Source: Clostridium minihomine (GTDB taxonomy: Bacteria; Bacillota; Clostridia; Oscillospirales; Acutalibacteraceae). Taken from it: 64,000 nt of DNA. Location: NCBI RefSeq assembly GCF_900240385.1, contig NZ_OEQH01000003.1, forward strand, positions 186,001 through 250,000. The letters run 5' to 3'. Below the pieces are notes generated by a model, which saw only the letters and a list, made by a program, of their open reading frames with translations, searched no databases and was not told the DNA's origin. Shown piece after piece: positions 9,006 through 17,700 of this stretch. The translations under genes were made by a program, and so were the position numbers. Positions within the stretch are counted from its first letter, which is position 1, and each line of letters begins with the position of its first letter.

Positions 9006-9895
9006 AAAAGCCAAAATATTATGCGTCAAAGCAAACCTCAAAGCAAGTGCTTCAAAACAGTGCATTGGCGGCAGATGTGTCATTTTTGGCACTGATGCTG
9101 TTGTTGTTTTTGAGCACGGTGGTGGTTGTGCTCCATCCCGAATCCATGCTTCAAAATGTCATTACGCTGTTTATGATTTTTGTAGTGCTGCTCATCACCA
9201 GCTTTACCACGTTAACCACAGGGCTGATTCTAAATTTAATTTTGATTTTTGGGTATGGCTCTTATCTTTTATATACTTCAGCCGTGCAGGGGGTTTCGTA
9301 TGAAACGGTTACTTATGCGTGGATGATTTTATCTCTGCTGATGACCACGGCCACCGGAATCTTATTTCGCGGAATGCGTGGAATTGAAGCGCAGTTTGAA
9401 AGTATGCGCAGGCAGGTGGCAGAACAAGTTACCATAGATGAGGTTACAGGGTTAAAAACCCGTTTTGCTTTTCAGCAGGAATTGCAGGGCTACCAAAGTA
9501 TGGCGCGGCGCTATGAAATGCAGCTTTTGCTGATTGTGTGGGAATTCCGTTTTTATTCTGAAATGCAGCGCTATTTGGGCAAGGAAAAACTGCGGGATGT
9601 GGCGGTGGTTTTATCCCAGGAGATGCGTCAAATTTTTCGCAATGAAGATGCTGTCTATCTGGTTGATCAAAATCCTTACCGTTGGGCATTGCTGATTTTG
9701 GTGCAGCCTGACAGTGAAGCGGTCATTATTCAGCGAATGAAGGAGAAGATAGAATCGATGAACTTAACGGAGAAGCTGGGGGAAAAGATCCCCAAACTGG
9801 AGATCCGCACCGGAACCATGGTGGATTCCCAACTGGATTTAACGGCGGAAGAATTGCTGAACAGTGCGGTATCTCATATGCAGTATGATGTGTAA
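9002..9895 (+). CDS. Membrane-bound degenerate GGDEF protein, candidate c-di-GMP receptor, copy 1
   Basis: 297 residues. Three or four membrane helices (about 22-125) and a short helical linker lead to a C-terminal GGDEF-like domain (about 140-297). The domain start is clear (TIDEVTGLKTR, 144-154, as in DxLTGLxNR). The catalytic GGDEF position is DQNPY (222-226), so diguanylate cyclase activity is not expected. The inhibitory-site motif RxxD is kept as R213-N-E-D216, exactly five residues before that position. Degenerate GGDEF receptors of this kind are known in Listeria Pss (PssE) and in PelD. The likely role is to bind c-di-GMP and activate the synthase complex. The ligand is inferred. Confidence 0.8.
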   Translation: MKKPKYYASKQTSKQVLQNSALAADVSFLALMLLLFLSTVVVVLHPESMLQNVITLFMIFVVLLITSFTTLTTGLILNLILIFGYGSYLLYTSAVQGVSYETVTYAWMILSLLMTTATGILFRGMRGIEAQFESMRRQVAEQVTIDEVTGLKTRFAFQQELQGYQSMARRYEMQLLLIVWEFRFYSEMQRYLGKEKLRDVAVVLSQEMRQIFRNEDAVYLVDQNPYRWALLILVQPDSEAVIIQRMKEKIESMNLTEKLGEKIPKLEIRTGTMVDSQLDLTAEELLNSAVSHMQYDV

Positions 9896-9959
9896 AGGAA
9901 ACTAGATTTTCCAAAATGAAATCATGTTCGGGAGTTTGTCCGATAGGGAGAGTGAATTT

Positions 9960-12068
9960 ATGAATCGAAGAAAGAAGCGGTCGGCGTTTTTCTCTGTGCT
10001 TCTGGTGTGTTGTATTCTTTCAATGCTATTTCAGACCGTTTGGGCTGTGCCGGCTGTATCTGGTGCTCCTGTTGCTACGGTCAAGCCGGATTTGTCGGTT
10101 CACCAAGAATCGTTTTCCGGTGATTATGCAATGAAAGGATTGTTTTCTTCCTTTACAGAAAGCTTTTCGGCAGGGGATTGGAACATCAGCGAAGCAAAGT
10201 TGACCCTTCGTTTCGCCGTGACCCCCTTAGTCAGGCAAGAGGTTTCTGATTTTACGGTTTCTTTAAATGGCCAGCGATTTTATTCCTCTCGCATTCCGCT
10301 GACCAAAGGGCAGCAGCAAATAATAGAGCTCCCTTTGCCTGTGGAGCAAATAAAATCCGGCAGTAATTCTTTGCTGGTTGAAACCTATCTTCGCACCACA
10401 GAAAGCGATCCCTGTTCCGAAGATGTTTCTCAGTCCAGCTGGATGTCTGTCAGCCGAGATTCCTTCGTGACCCTGCGTTATACCAGTCTGGCAAAAATAG
10501 ATACGGTCGCGGATTTTTACCGGCAGTTTACCAGCATTGATGCTTTGGAAAACCGTCAAAGCGCGGTTTATGTTGCCCCGAATCCTCAGGAATCAGAGCT
10601 GACGGCCGCATCTTGGGTGTTGTCCGGTGTTAGTAAAAACGCCGCCATGTTTTATGAGAATTTAGAACTGCTCTATGATTCTCAAAACTCTGCTTTCCGG
10701 CCTTATTCCGTTTATGTTTGCGGTTATGCAAAACTGCCGCAAAGGTTATCCTCTTTGCTGAGCACAGAGCAAAAACAGGCGGCGGAAACGGGGGCGGTTT
10801 TGGCGTTGGTGCGGCCGGCACCTAATCAGGCGGTGCTGGTGGTCACGGGTGCAGATGCCGCGGCGCTGGTCAATGCGGGCAGGCTGTTTGGAAATGCTGA
10901 TTATATCACTCAAACCAGTGCCTTATGGCGGCCTGTTACAGCAAAGGAAACGGTAACGTTCCAGCAAGAAGAGGAAGGGCGAACACAAAGGCTTACCGAA
11001 ACGGGAACAATGCTTAACGGCCCCTTCCATCAGGAACAGACGTATTTTATCCGCGCCGCAGGAAACCGAATTTTGGATCCGGGCAGTCAGGTGGATTTGG
11101 TGTTCCGGTATTCCGAAAATCTGGATTTTAACCGCTCTTTGGTTACTGTTTATCTAAATGATATGCCCATTGGCAGCAAAAAGCTGACAAAACAAGGGGC
11201 TCAGGGCGATACTGCCCGTTTTTACCTTCCTGTTGATGTGGAAATCTATGGCAACTTTAATCTGAAAGTGGCTTTTGATCTGGAAATCCCCGATCTGTAC
11301 TGCACGATGCGTCAGGAAGAAATGCCTTGGGCTTATGTGACTTCAGACAGTAGTGTGACGCTGGTTTCTAAGGATTCCCCCTATTTGCTTTTGGAATATT
11401 ACCCGGAGGGATTTTTGGAAAATGGGGCGATGAATCATTTGACTTTTGTTTTGCCGGATCAGCCGCAGCAGAGCGAGCTGACGGTATTGGGGAAAACAGC
11501 GGTGGCCATGGGGCGGTATACGCAGAATAATTCGGGAGCAATGCGTGCCTGCACTGTTTCGGAAATGGGCAATTTAACAAATGAAAACATCATATCCATC
11601 GGGCGGTTTGAGCGCAACGCCATTGCACAAAAATACCGAGATCAAATGTTTTTCAAGTTTTCAGAGGACGGAAGCCGGATTGTATCAAACGAAAAGCTTC
11701 AAATTGAGCCCGGTTACGGCGCAACACTGGGAACCGTACAGCTTTTAGATTCCCCTTATCAGAAAGAAAACCGGGCATTGCTGCTGGTGACGGGTGTTAC
11801 CGACGAAAGCATGCTGCGTGCCGCGGAATATGTCAGTAGCTCACAGGAACTATGGAAGCTAAAGGGTGACGGATTTCTTGTGGACGATGCAACCGCACAT
11901 TTTTATCGGTTTAAGCAAGACAATGCCAAAGCGGTTCCTTTTACTCAAAAACTGTCTGACACACCGGGATTGCCGAGTTTGATATTGGCCGGTTCCGGAG
12001 TTTTGATTTTATTGGCTGTGGCAGCAGTGTTTTTGTATCTCAAGCATCGAAAGAGGGGGGACCGATGA
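9960..12068 (+). CDS. BcsB-like exopolysaccharide synthase subunit, copy 2
   Basis: 702 residues from an ATG 9 nt after AGGGAG (9945-9950). It has the same layout as copy 1: signal peptide (about 1-30), long beta-rich region and C-terminal membrane helix (about 668-690) with a basic tail. Shared blocks include the ESF..G.W.I.EA.L segment near the N-terminus, ENLDFNRSLVTVYLN, EEMPWAYV and YGATLG, each at matching positions, so the two are paralogues from an old duplication. Overall identity is moderate. It overlaps the next GGDEF-like gene by 4 nt, exactly as copy 1 does. It may form a second or mixed complex with the single synthase. Confidence 0.84.
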   Translation: MNRRKKRSAFFSVLLVCCILSMLFQTVWAVPAVSGAPVATVKPDLSVHQESFSGDYAMKGLFSSFTESFSAGDWNISEAKLTLRFAVTPLVRQEVSDFTVSLNGQRFYSSRIPLTKGQQQIIELPLPVEQIKSGSNSLLVETYLRTTESDPCSEDVSQSSWMSVSRDSFVTLRYTSLAKIDTVADFYRQFTSIDALENRQSAVYVAPNPQESELTAASWVLSGVSKNAAMFYENLELLYDSQNSAFRPYSVYVCGYAKLPQRLSSLLSTEQKQAAETGAVLALVRPAPNQAVLVVTGADAAALVNAGRLFGNADYITQTSALWRPVTAKETVTFQQEEEGRTQRLTETGTMLNGPFHQEQTYFIRAAGNRILDPGSQVDLVFRYSENLDFNRSLVTVYLNDMPIGSKKLTKQGAQGDTARFYLPVDVEIYGNFNLKVAFDLEIPDLYCTMRQEEMPWAYVTSDSSVTLVSKDSPYLLLEYYPEGFLENGAMNHLTFVLPDQPQQSELTVLGKTAVAMGRYTQNNSGAMRACTVSEMGNLTNENIISIGRFERNAIAQKYRDQMFFKFSEDGSRIVSNEKLQIEPGYGATLGTVQLLDSPYQKENRALLLVTGVTDESMLRAAEYVSSSQELWKLKGDGFLVDDATAHFYRFKQDNAKAVPFTQKLSDTPGLPSLILAGSGVLILLAVAAVFLYLKHRKRGDR

Positions 12069-12922
12069 AAAAGAACAAGGGAAAACTTTTTTCGGATTTG
12101 GCTTTGCTGGCGCTATTGTTTCTTCTGTTTGCGGCTTTGGCTTATTTTTCATTTGGTGACCAACCGCTGGAATTTAACTATATCATGCTGCTGATTGGCG
12201 GCATCATCATGATAGCCGCCGCGTTTGTTTCTTTGTTCACAACGGTAATGGTGTGCTTGGGATTTGTTTTGTTGTTTGTTGCTTTTTTAGCATACCAGTC
12301 GATTCATACCGGTATTCCCCCCAGTTGGGGTGTTTTCTTTTGGATGGTTTGGGTTCCGCTGGCAGCCGTTTCTGTGGGGATTTACAGCACTCGTTCCAGC
12401 CAAATGCAAAAAGATAATTCTCTTTTGAAGCAGAAATTGACAGAGCTTGTGATGGTGGATGAAAAGACCGGGCTGAAAAATTTAAGAGCTTATACGCATG
12501 ACATTGAAACCTATTTGAATATTTCAAAACGGTATCATCTGCACTTGGCGATTGCAGTTTGGGAGTTTCGTCAGTATGACTGGCTTTTTGAAATGCTGGG
12601 CTCCAGTGACATGGATCGCTTGATTTTGCGGATTTCTGATACCATTCAAAAAACCATGCGCTCTGAAGATGCGGTTTATTTGATTGATGATAAGCCGGTT
12701 ACTTGGGCGGCGATGTTTTTAATGAATCAAGAAGCGGCAGAAAATGTGGTGAACCGGGTTAGAACCGCGGTTAAAGAAATCGATTTAGACGATTTGTTTC
12801 AGGGAAGGCCCCCGGTTTCGCTGGAATTATCTGTGGCTATTCGGCAATATGAACATGGGGAACAGGTGTCTGCATTTGCTGTATTAAACCAGCTGAAAAT
12901 ACAAATGGGCAATGAAAAATAG
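12065..12922 (+). CDS. Membrane-bound degenerate GGDEF protein, candidate c-di-GMP receptor, copy 2
   Basis: 285 residues with three or four membrane helices (about 10-107), a helical linker and a GGDEF-like domain (about 127-285). DEKTGLKNL (132-140) marks the domain start. The active-site motif is replaced by DDKPV (208-212), so catalysis is not expected. R199-S-E-D202 preserves the RxxD inhibitory-site spacing. It shares the WEFR and EDAVYLI(V)D blocks with copy 1. The start codon overlaps the stop of the BcsB-like gene (ATGA). A strong terminator follows, making this the last gene of the operon. Confidence 0.8.
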   Translation: MKKNKGKLFSDLALLALLFLLFAALAYFSFGDQPLEFNYIMLLIGGIIMIAAAFVSLFTTVMVCLGFVLLFVAFLAYQSIHTGIPPSWGVFFWMVWVPLAAVSVGIYSTRSSQMQKDNSLLKQKLTELVMVDEKTGLKNLRAYTHDIETYLNISKRYHLHLAIAVWEFRQYDWLFEMLGSSDMDRLILRISDTIQKTMRSEDAVYLIDDKPVTWAAMFLMNQEAAENVVNRVRTAVKEIDLDDLFQGRPPVSLELSVAIRQYEHGEQVSAFAVLNQLKIQMGNEK

Positions 12923-12950
12923 GCATGGAATGATAAAAAACTCGAGCAAA

Positions 12951-12993
12951 CAAGACCCCAAACGGCAGGTTCAACCGTTTTGGGTCTTGTTGT
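12951..12993. terminator. Bidirectional terminator after the exopolysaccharide operon
   Basis: Arms CAAGACCCCAAACGG (12951-12965) and CCGTTTTGGGTCTTG (12975-12989) pair with one mismatch. T-rich DNA follows on the plus strand, and the minus strand reads into the end of the small gene that starts at 13175. Confidence 0.8.
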
Positions 12994-13007
12994 ATTCCTT
13001 CTCTTTT

Positions 13008-13175
13008 TCATTGCCTGTTTTCCATGGACTCTTTGGATATTAAAGATAAATTTACAATAGGTTCGTTCTCATCTAAAGCGGATTCTTCTCCGTGTTGTTG
13101 CGCTTTTATCAATAGATCAATTGCATTAGCGACCTCTGCTGATAATTTGAAATACATTGATTTATAATCCGACAT
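13008..13175 (-). CDS. Small acidic protein, 55 residues, divergent from XRE regulator
   Basis: An unlisted short frame: ATG at 13175, preceded by AGGTGA (13186-13181) with 5-nt spacing, and TGA at 13008-13010. The product begins MSDYKSMYFKLSAEV, continues with a helical stretch containing LLIKAQQHGEE, and has an acidic, Ser-rich C-terminus. Short proteins of this style (helix with KAQQ..EE) often sit near XRE regulators in Clostridia, as I recall; the function is unknown. It is transcribed away from the regulator across a shared operator, so it may be its regulatory target. No signal peptide or membrane helix is visible. Confidence 0.7.
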   Translation of the reverse strand: MSDYKSMYFKLSAEVANAIDLLIKAQQHGEESALDENEPIVNLSLISKESMENRQ

Positions 13176-13198
13176 TTTTTTCACCTCATGATTATTTT

Positions 13199-13238
13199 AA
13201 GGGAATATCCCTTAAAAGTCAATAAGGGATATTCCCTT
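13199..13238. promoter_or_regulatory. Nested palindromic operator between the 55-residue protein and the XRE gene
   Basis: AAGGGAATATCCCTT (13199-13213) and AAGGGATATTCCCTT (13224-13238) are each near-perfect palindromes and are exact reverse complements of each other, 10 nt apart. This is the arrangement expected for two dimers of a Cro/CI-type repressor in a divergent control region. The binding protein is inferred to be the adjacent XRE product. Confidence 0.7.
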
Positions 13239-13266
13239 ATTGCATAATAAGTCAGAGGTGATTGTC

Positions 13267-13494
13267 TTGTATGAGCGAATTCGAAATTTGCGGGAAGATA
13301 AAGATATGACACAAAATCAAGTGGCAGATTATTTAAAGATTCACCAGACCACTTATTCTGACTATGAATTAGGAAATCTGAATATTCCAGTTCCAATTTT
13401 AATAAAACTGGCGGATTTGTATCAGACCAGTATTGATTATCTGGTTGGCCGAACTGATGATCCAGCACCTTATTCTAAGGGAAAAAAGAAATAA
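13267..13494 (+). CDS. XRE-family (Cro/CI-type) transcriptional regulator
   Basis: 75 residues consisting of a single helix-turn-helix domain: YERIRNLRED, then TQNQVADYLKIHQTTYSDYE with a recognition helix, and the family-typical ADLYQTSIDYLVGRTD close. The TTG at 13267 is chosen because AGAGGTG sits 7 nt upstream and the protein then starts at the domain edge. An ATG at 13240 would lie just beyond the operator, with no ribosome site. It probably autoregulates through the nested palindromes upstream. A terminator follows directly. Confidence 0.88.
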   Translation: MYERIRNLREDKDMTQNQVADYLKIHQTTYSDYELGNLNIPVPILIKLADLYQTSIDYLVGRTDDPAPYSKGKKK

Positions 13495-13500
13495 ATAAAA

Positions 13501-13536
13501 AACGAACGGTATGGAAAAATACCGTTCGTTTTTTTA
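13501..13536. terminator. Bidirectional terminator between XRE gene and polyamine operon
   Basis: A perfect 12-bp stem, AACGAACGGTAT (13501-13512) and ATACCGTTCGTT (13519-13530), with T-runs on both strands. It serves the XRE gene on the plus strand and nspC on the minus strand. Confidence 0.9.
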
Positions 13537-13561
13537 TTAATATCATTTGTGCGGAAACGAA

Positions 13562-14704
13562 TCACGATAACCTGTTTTTAAAATCCTGATACCCAAAGGT
13601 TTTTTGAACATGCAGCTGACCTGCCGGATTCACAATCGTCAGGGAAGGCAGCGCCATGCCGTTAAACGTATTGGTTTTTACCATAGAATAGTGTGCCATG
13701 TCGCCGAAAATCAGCCGGTCGCCGGGGGAAAGGGGAGCATCAAAGGAATAGTCCCCGATGATGTCGCCAGCCAGGCAGGTGGGGCCGCCCAGGCGGTACA
13801 CATAAGGCTTTTCTTCCGGCAGTCCAGCACCCAGCAGGGGCGGGCGGTAGGGCATTTCCAGCACGTCGGGCATGTGGCAGGCGGCAGAGGTATCCAGAAT
13901 CGCATTGGAAATCATCCCGTTTTGCACGATTTCCAGCACGGTGCAGACCAAAAATCCCGCGTTCAGCGCCACAGCCTCACCTGGCTCCAGATACACCTGA
14001 ACCCCATACCGCTCCTGAGTTCTGTTAATCAGCGAAACCAGCTTTTCTACATCATAGCCCGGCCGGGTGATATGGTGGCCGCCGCCAAAGTTCAGCCATT
14101 TCAACTGGGACAGATACTGCCCGAATTTTTCTTCCACTGCGTCAAGCGTGGCTTCCAAAGCGTCTGCGTCCTGCTCGCACAAGGTGTGAAAATGCAGGCC
14201 AGAGATGCCCTCTAAAAGCTGGGGCTGAAAATTCGCCGCGGTAACACCCAGCCGGGAGCCGGGGGAGCAAGGATCGTAAATGGCATGATCCTGTGTAGAG
14301 CATTCCGGGTTAATACGGATACCGCATTCACATCCGGCGGCAAGAGCCTGCTCCCGAAATTTGCTCCACTGGGCAAAGGAATTAAAGACGATGTGATCGC
14401 AGATTCGGGTAATTTCCTCAAACTCTGCATCCAGATACGCCGGGGAAAAAACGTGGTTTTCTTTCCCCATTTCCTCGTGAGCCAGCTTTGCTTCATACAG
14501 TCCGCTGGCAGTTGCGCCGCAAAGGGATTCCCCAATCAGTGGGTACAAAGAATACATGGAAAAGGCCTTTTGCGCCAGCAGAATGTGGCAGCCTGTTTTC
14601 TGCTGCACTTGCCGAAGCAGCTCCAGATTTTGAATCAGCAGCGCTTCATCCACCACAAAGCTGGGGGAGGGGGCCTGTAAATACAATTCCGTTCTCTCCA
14701 TCAT
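13562..14704 (-). CDS. nspC: Carboxynorspermidine/carboxyspermidine decarboxylase
   Basis: 380 residues. A PLP-dependent alanine-racemase-fold decarboxylase that removes CO2 from carboxyspermidine (or carboxynorspermidine) to give spermidine (or norspermidine). Visible are the PLP lysine K46 in LAQKAFSMY, the phosphate-binding GGGHH loop in LNFGGGHHITRPGY, EPGEA, and the C-terminal cysteine motif region LDTSAACHMPDV with GGPTCLAGD. Length and motifs fit NspC well. Its ATG overlaps the stop of the dehydrogenase upstream by one base, so the two are translationally coupled, as is usual for this pathway. It is the last gene of the polyamine operon, before a bidirectional terminator. Confidence 0.93.
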   Translation of the reverse strand: MMERTELYLQAPSPSFVVDEALLIQNLELLRQVQQKTGCHILLAQKAFSMYSLYPLIGESLCGATASGLYEAKLAHEEMGKENHVFSPAYLDAEFEEITRICDHIVFNSFAQWSKFREQALAAGCECGIRINPECSTQDHAIYDPCSPGSRLGVTAANFQPQLLEGISGLHFHTLCEQDADALEATLDAVEEKFGQYLSQLKWLNFGGGHHITRPGYDVEKLVSLINRTQERYGVQVYLEPGEAVALNAGFLVCTVLEIVQNGMISNAILDTSAACHMPDVLEMPYRPPLLGAGLPEEKPYVYRLGGPTCLAGDIIGDYSFDAPLSPGDRLIFGDMAHYSMVKTNTFNGMALPSLTIVNPAGQLHVQKTFGYQDFKNRLS

Positions 14705-15903
14705 CAGTCAACCAGCTTGGGGTCAAAGCTTTCCTGCCAAGGAAGGCCCCACTTGTTCAGTGCATCCATAAAGGGATCCGGATCAAACTCCTCAATGTTG
14801 TAAACGCCGGGCTTGCTCCAAACGCCGGTCATCATCAGCATGGCGCCGATCATAGCCGGTACGCCAGTGGTGTAAGAAATGGCCTGAGAGCCTACCTCAC
14901 GGTAGCATTCCTGATGGTCACATACATTATAAATGTAATAGGTTTTCTCTTTGCCGTCCTTTTTGCCTTGGAAGATGCAGCCGATATTGGTTTTTCCCTT
15001 GGTTCTGGGTCCCAAAGAGGCGGGGTCGGGCAGAACAGCCTTTAAAAATTGCAGGGGAACAATCTTCTGCCCCTGAAATTCAATGGGCTCGATAGAGGTC
15101 ATGCCCACGTTTTCCAGGCATTTCAGGTGGGTCAAATAGCTTTGGCCGAAGGTCATGAAGAAGCGGATTCTCTTGATTCCGTTGATGTTCAAGGCCAAGG
15201 ATTCCAATTCCTCGTGGTGCAAAAGATACATGTCCTTTTCGCCGATTTCGGGGAAATCATAGACCTTCTTAATTTCCATGGGTTCGGTTTCTACCCACTG
15301 GCCGTTTTCCCAATAGCTGCCGTTGGCGCTGACTTCCCTAATGTTGATTTCAGGATTAAAGTTGGTGGCAAAGGGATATCCGTGATCCCCGGCGTTTGCG
15401 TCCAGAATATCAATATAGTTAATTTCATCAAAATGGTGCTTTTGAGCATAAGCGGAAAATACCCCGGTCACGCCCGGGTCAAAGCCGCTGCCCAAAAGAG
15501 CAGTGATTCCGGCTTTTTCAAAGCACTCTTTGTAATCCCACTGCCATTTGTACTCGAATTTTGCGGTGTCCAATGGCTCGTAATTGGCGGTGTCCATATA
15601 ATTGGTCTTGGTGGCCAGGCACGCGTCCATAATCGTTAGATCCTGATAGGGCAATGCCAGATTCATGACCACATCGGGACGAAAGCGCTCAATCAACGCA
15701 ATCAGTTCGTCCACATTATCTGCGTCCACTTGGGCGGTGTGGATAATGGTTTTGCCGCCGTCCAGCTTTTCTTTTAGCGCGTCGCATTTGCTTTTGGTGC
15801 GGCTGGCAATGCAGATGTCTTCAAATACATCGCTGTTTTGGCAGCATTTGTGAATGGCAACGCTGGCAACTCCGCCGCAGCCGATAATGAGTGCTTTTCC
15901 CAT
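14704..15903 (-). CDS. Carboxyspermidine dehydrogenase (saccharopine-dehydrogenase family)
   Basis: 399 residues. Reductively condenses L-aspartate-beta-semialdehyde with putrescine (or 1,3-diaminopropane) to carboxyspermidine (or carboxynorspermidine) using NAD(P)H. The N-terminal Rossmann motif is GCGGVAS (8-14), followed by SRT and LPYQDL segments typical of the saccharopine-dehydrogenase fold, and GSGFDPGVTGVF in the middle. Homologues are sometimes annotated as saccharopine dehydrogenase. The coupling to nspC makes the polyamine role the better reading. A good ribosome site (AGGAGG) lies upstream, and it sits between speB and nspC. Confidence 0.92.
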   Translation of the reverse strand: MGKALIIGCGGVASVAIHKCCQNSDVFEDICIASRTKSKCDALKEKLDGGKTIIHTAQVDADNVDELIALIERFRPDVVMNLALPYQDLTIMDACLATKTNYMDTANYEPLDTAKFEYKWQWDYKECFEKAGITALLGSGFDPGVTGVFSAYAQKHHFDEINYIDILDANAGDHGYPFATNFNPEINIREVSANGSYWENGQWVETEPMEIKKVYDFPEIGEKDMYLLHHEELESLALNINGIKRIRFFMTFGQSYLTHLKCLENVGMTSIEPIEFQGQKIVPLQFLKAVLPDPASLGPRTKGKTNIGCIFQGKKDGKEKTYYIYNVCDHQECYREVGSQAISYTTGVPAMIGAMLMMTGVWSKPGVYNIEEFDPDPFMDALNKWGLPWQESFDPKLVD

Positions 15904-15987
15904 AGTATGATACCTCCTGTGATTTAGCAGGCGGTGCCTGCCGTCAGATGTTGCGGCAGAGCGTATCTGCCATGTACGGGTGTTTTT

Positions 15988-16857
15988 TTATTTGGAAGCG
16001 GGTACCACGGTCAGCAGAAGCTCCCGCAGGATTTTGCAGGCCACTGCTGTGGAAACGCCGCTTTGGTCGTAAACCGGGGACAGTTCATTGACGTCGCAGG
16101 CCACGATATTGAGTCCCTTTAAAGACAGCACTGCCCGCAGCAGCTCCAGAAAGCTGACGCCGCCCGGTTCTGGTGTGCCTGTGCCGGGGAATACGGAAGG
16201 ATCAAGGACATCCAGATCGATGGTCACATAGACCGGTTTTCCCGCAAGACTTTGTATCGTTTCTTCCAGTCCGTCAAAATTGAATTTCTGGGTGGTCACA
16301 TGCTCTTTGCCCCACAAAAATTCGCTCTGGTCGCCGGAACGGATGCCGAACTGAAAAATCCGGCCGTCACCCACCAGATCCCATACCCGGTGCAGCACCG
16401 TGGCGTGGGAAAGTGTGGCTCCCAGATATTCTTCCCGTAAATCCGCGTGAGCATCAAAATGCAGCACATGCAAATCCGGATAGTGCCGAACCGCCGCGCG
16501 AACTGTGCCCAGTGTGACCAGGTGTTCGCCGCCTATCATGACGGGCATTTTTTTGTCCTCTAAAATCTTGTCGGCAAAGGCTTCGATTTGCCCCAGAGCC
16601 TTTCCGGTATCACCGAAGCAAAGCTCTAAATCGCCGCCGTCGAATACGGCGATTTCGGACAAATCCTTGTCCTGATAGGGGCTGTAGGTTTCCAGTCCAA
16701 AGGAATCCCCACGCATGGCGCGGCTGGCAAAGCGTGTTCCCGGGCGGAAAGAGGTAGTGGAATCGAAGGGAGCGCCGAACAGAACCGCCTTTGCTTCCTC
16801 GTATTCGCAGTCACAACCCAAAAAGGTTTCTATATTTTTAGTCAATGTGTTCCACAT
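15988..16857 (-). CDS. speB: Agmatinase / ureohydrolase
   Basis: 289 residues. A manganese ureohydrolase that splits agmatine into putrescine and urea. Metal-binding motifs are all present: GGEH, HFDAHADLR and TIDLDVLDPSVFPG. The PEPGG segment is also typical. The ATG at 16857 follows GGAGGAG (16868-16874 on the complement) and overlaps the speE 3' end by 20 nt. A longer frame to 16899 has no ribosome site. Because speE lies next to it, the enzyme could instead hydrolyse N1-aminopropylagmatine, as in Thermus; sequence alone does not separate these options. Confidence 0.92.
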   Translation of the reverse strand: MWNTLTKNIETFLGCDCEYEEAKAVLFGAPFDSTTSFRPGTRFASRAMRGDSFGLETYSPYQDKDLSEIAVFDGGDLELCFGDTGKALGQIEAFADKILEDKKMPVMIGGEHLVTLGTVRAAVRHYPDLHVLHFDAHADLREEYLGATLSHATVLHRVWDLVGDGRIFQFGIRSGDQSEFLWGKEHVTTQKFNFDGLEETIQSLAGKPVYVTIDLDVLDPSVFPGTGTPEPGGVSFLELLRAVLSLKGLNIVACDVNELSPVYDQSGVSTAVACKILRELLLTVVPASK

Positions 16858-17698
16858 TTCGCAGCAGCTCCTCCACATAATTCGGCAGGGCAAAAGCACC
16901 CCTGTGCAGTTTGGTATTGTAATAGCGGGTGGATATCCCCAGTTCCTTCCAGCCTTTTGTGTCCAGATCCTTCAGCGGATGATATTTTTTTGACGCAAAG
17001 CCGAACAGCCAGTGCCCTGAAGGGTAGGTGGGAATATGAGCCTGATACACCCGGCTGATGGGGAAGGACTGCACAATCCGTTTGTGAGCCCGCTGCATGG
17101 CAAGGGCATCCACCGAATAGAAGGGGCTTTCGTGCTGGTTGACCATGATGCCGTCTTCTTTCAGCGCTTTAAAGCAATTGCCGTAAAACTCCCGGGTGAA
17201 GAGTCCCTCACCGGGGCCAAAAGGATCGGTGGAATCCACCAAAATCAGGTCATATTCGTTTTCACACCGGCGGACAAATTTCAGGCCGTCCTGAAAATGC
17301 AGCTTCACTCTCGGGTCCTCAAAGCCGCAGGCGGTAAAGGGCAGATATTCCCGGCAGACGTTGACCACTTCTTCATCAATTTCCACCAGATCAATCTGCT
17401 CGATTTCCGGGTAGCGAGCTAATTCCCGAACGGCACCGCCGTCACCGCCGCCGATGACCAGAACCCGCCGGACTTTGGGATGCACCGCCATGGGGACATG
17501 GACAATCATATCGTGATAGATGAATTCATCCTTTTCCGTCAGCATCATATAGCCGTCCAACGTCAGAAAACGTCCGAATTCCTTTGATTCAAACACATCA
17601 ATCTGCTGGAATTCACTTTGCCCGCAGTAAAGCTGTTTTTCAACCCGAATAGACAGTTTTACGCCGGGGGCGTGTTTTTCTGTGAACCATAAATCCAA
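16838..17698 (-). CDS. speE: Spermidine synthase (polyamine aminopropyltransferase)
   Basis: 286 residues. Transfers an aminopropyl group from decarboxylated S-adenosylmethionine to putrescine. Key features are LDGYMMLTEKDEFIYHDM (putrescine and dcSAM site), the GGGDGG nucleotide loop, EIDEEVV, and DSTDPFGPGEGLF, which carries the catalytic aspartate. The TTG start at 17698 is preceded by AAAGGAGGGATAACC and gives the normal family length; there is no ATG in this position. It starts right at the end of the decarboxylase gene and overlaps speB, so it is tightly coupled to both. Confidence 0.94.
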   Translation of the reverse strand: MDLWFTEKHAPGVKLSIRVEKQLYCGQSEFQQIDVFESKEFGRFLTLDGYMMLTEKDEFIYHDMIVHVPMAVHPKVRRVLVIGGGDGGAVRELARYPEIEQIDLVEIDEEVVNVCREYLPFTACGFEDPRVKLHFQDGLKFVRRCENEYDLILVDSTDPFGPGEGLFTREFYGNCFKALKEDGIMVNQHESPFYSVDALAMQRAHKRIVQSFPISRVYQAHIPTYPSGHWLFGFASKKYHPLKDLDTKGWKELGISTRYYNTKLHRGAFALPNYVEELLRNVEHID

Positions 17699-17700
17699 GG

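Noticed and set aside
9002-12922. Active diguanylate cyclases
   Set aside because: The GGDEF motif is missing in both proteins (DQNPY and DDKPV), so they are better read as receptors.
13604-14215. 203-residue plus-strand frame
   Set aside because: Antisense to nspC, which has all catalytic motifs.
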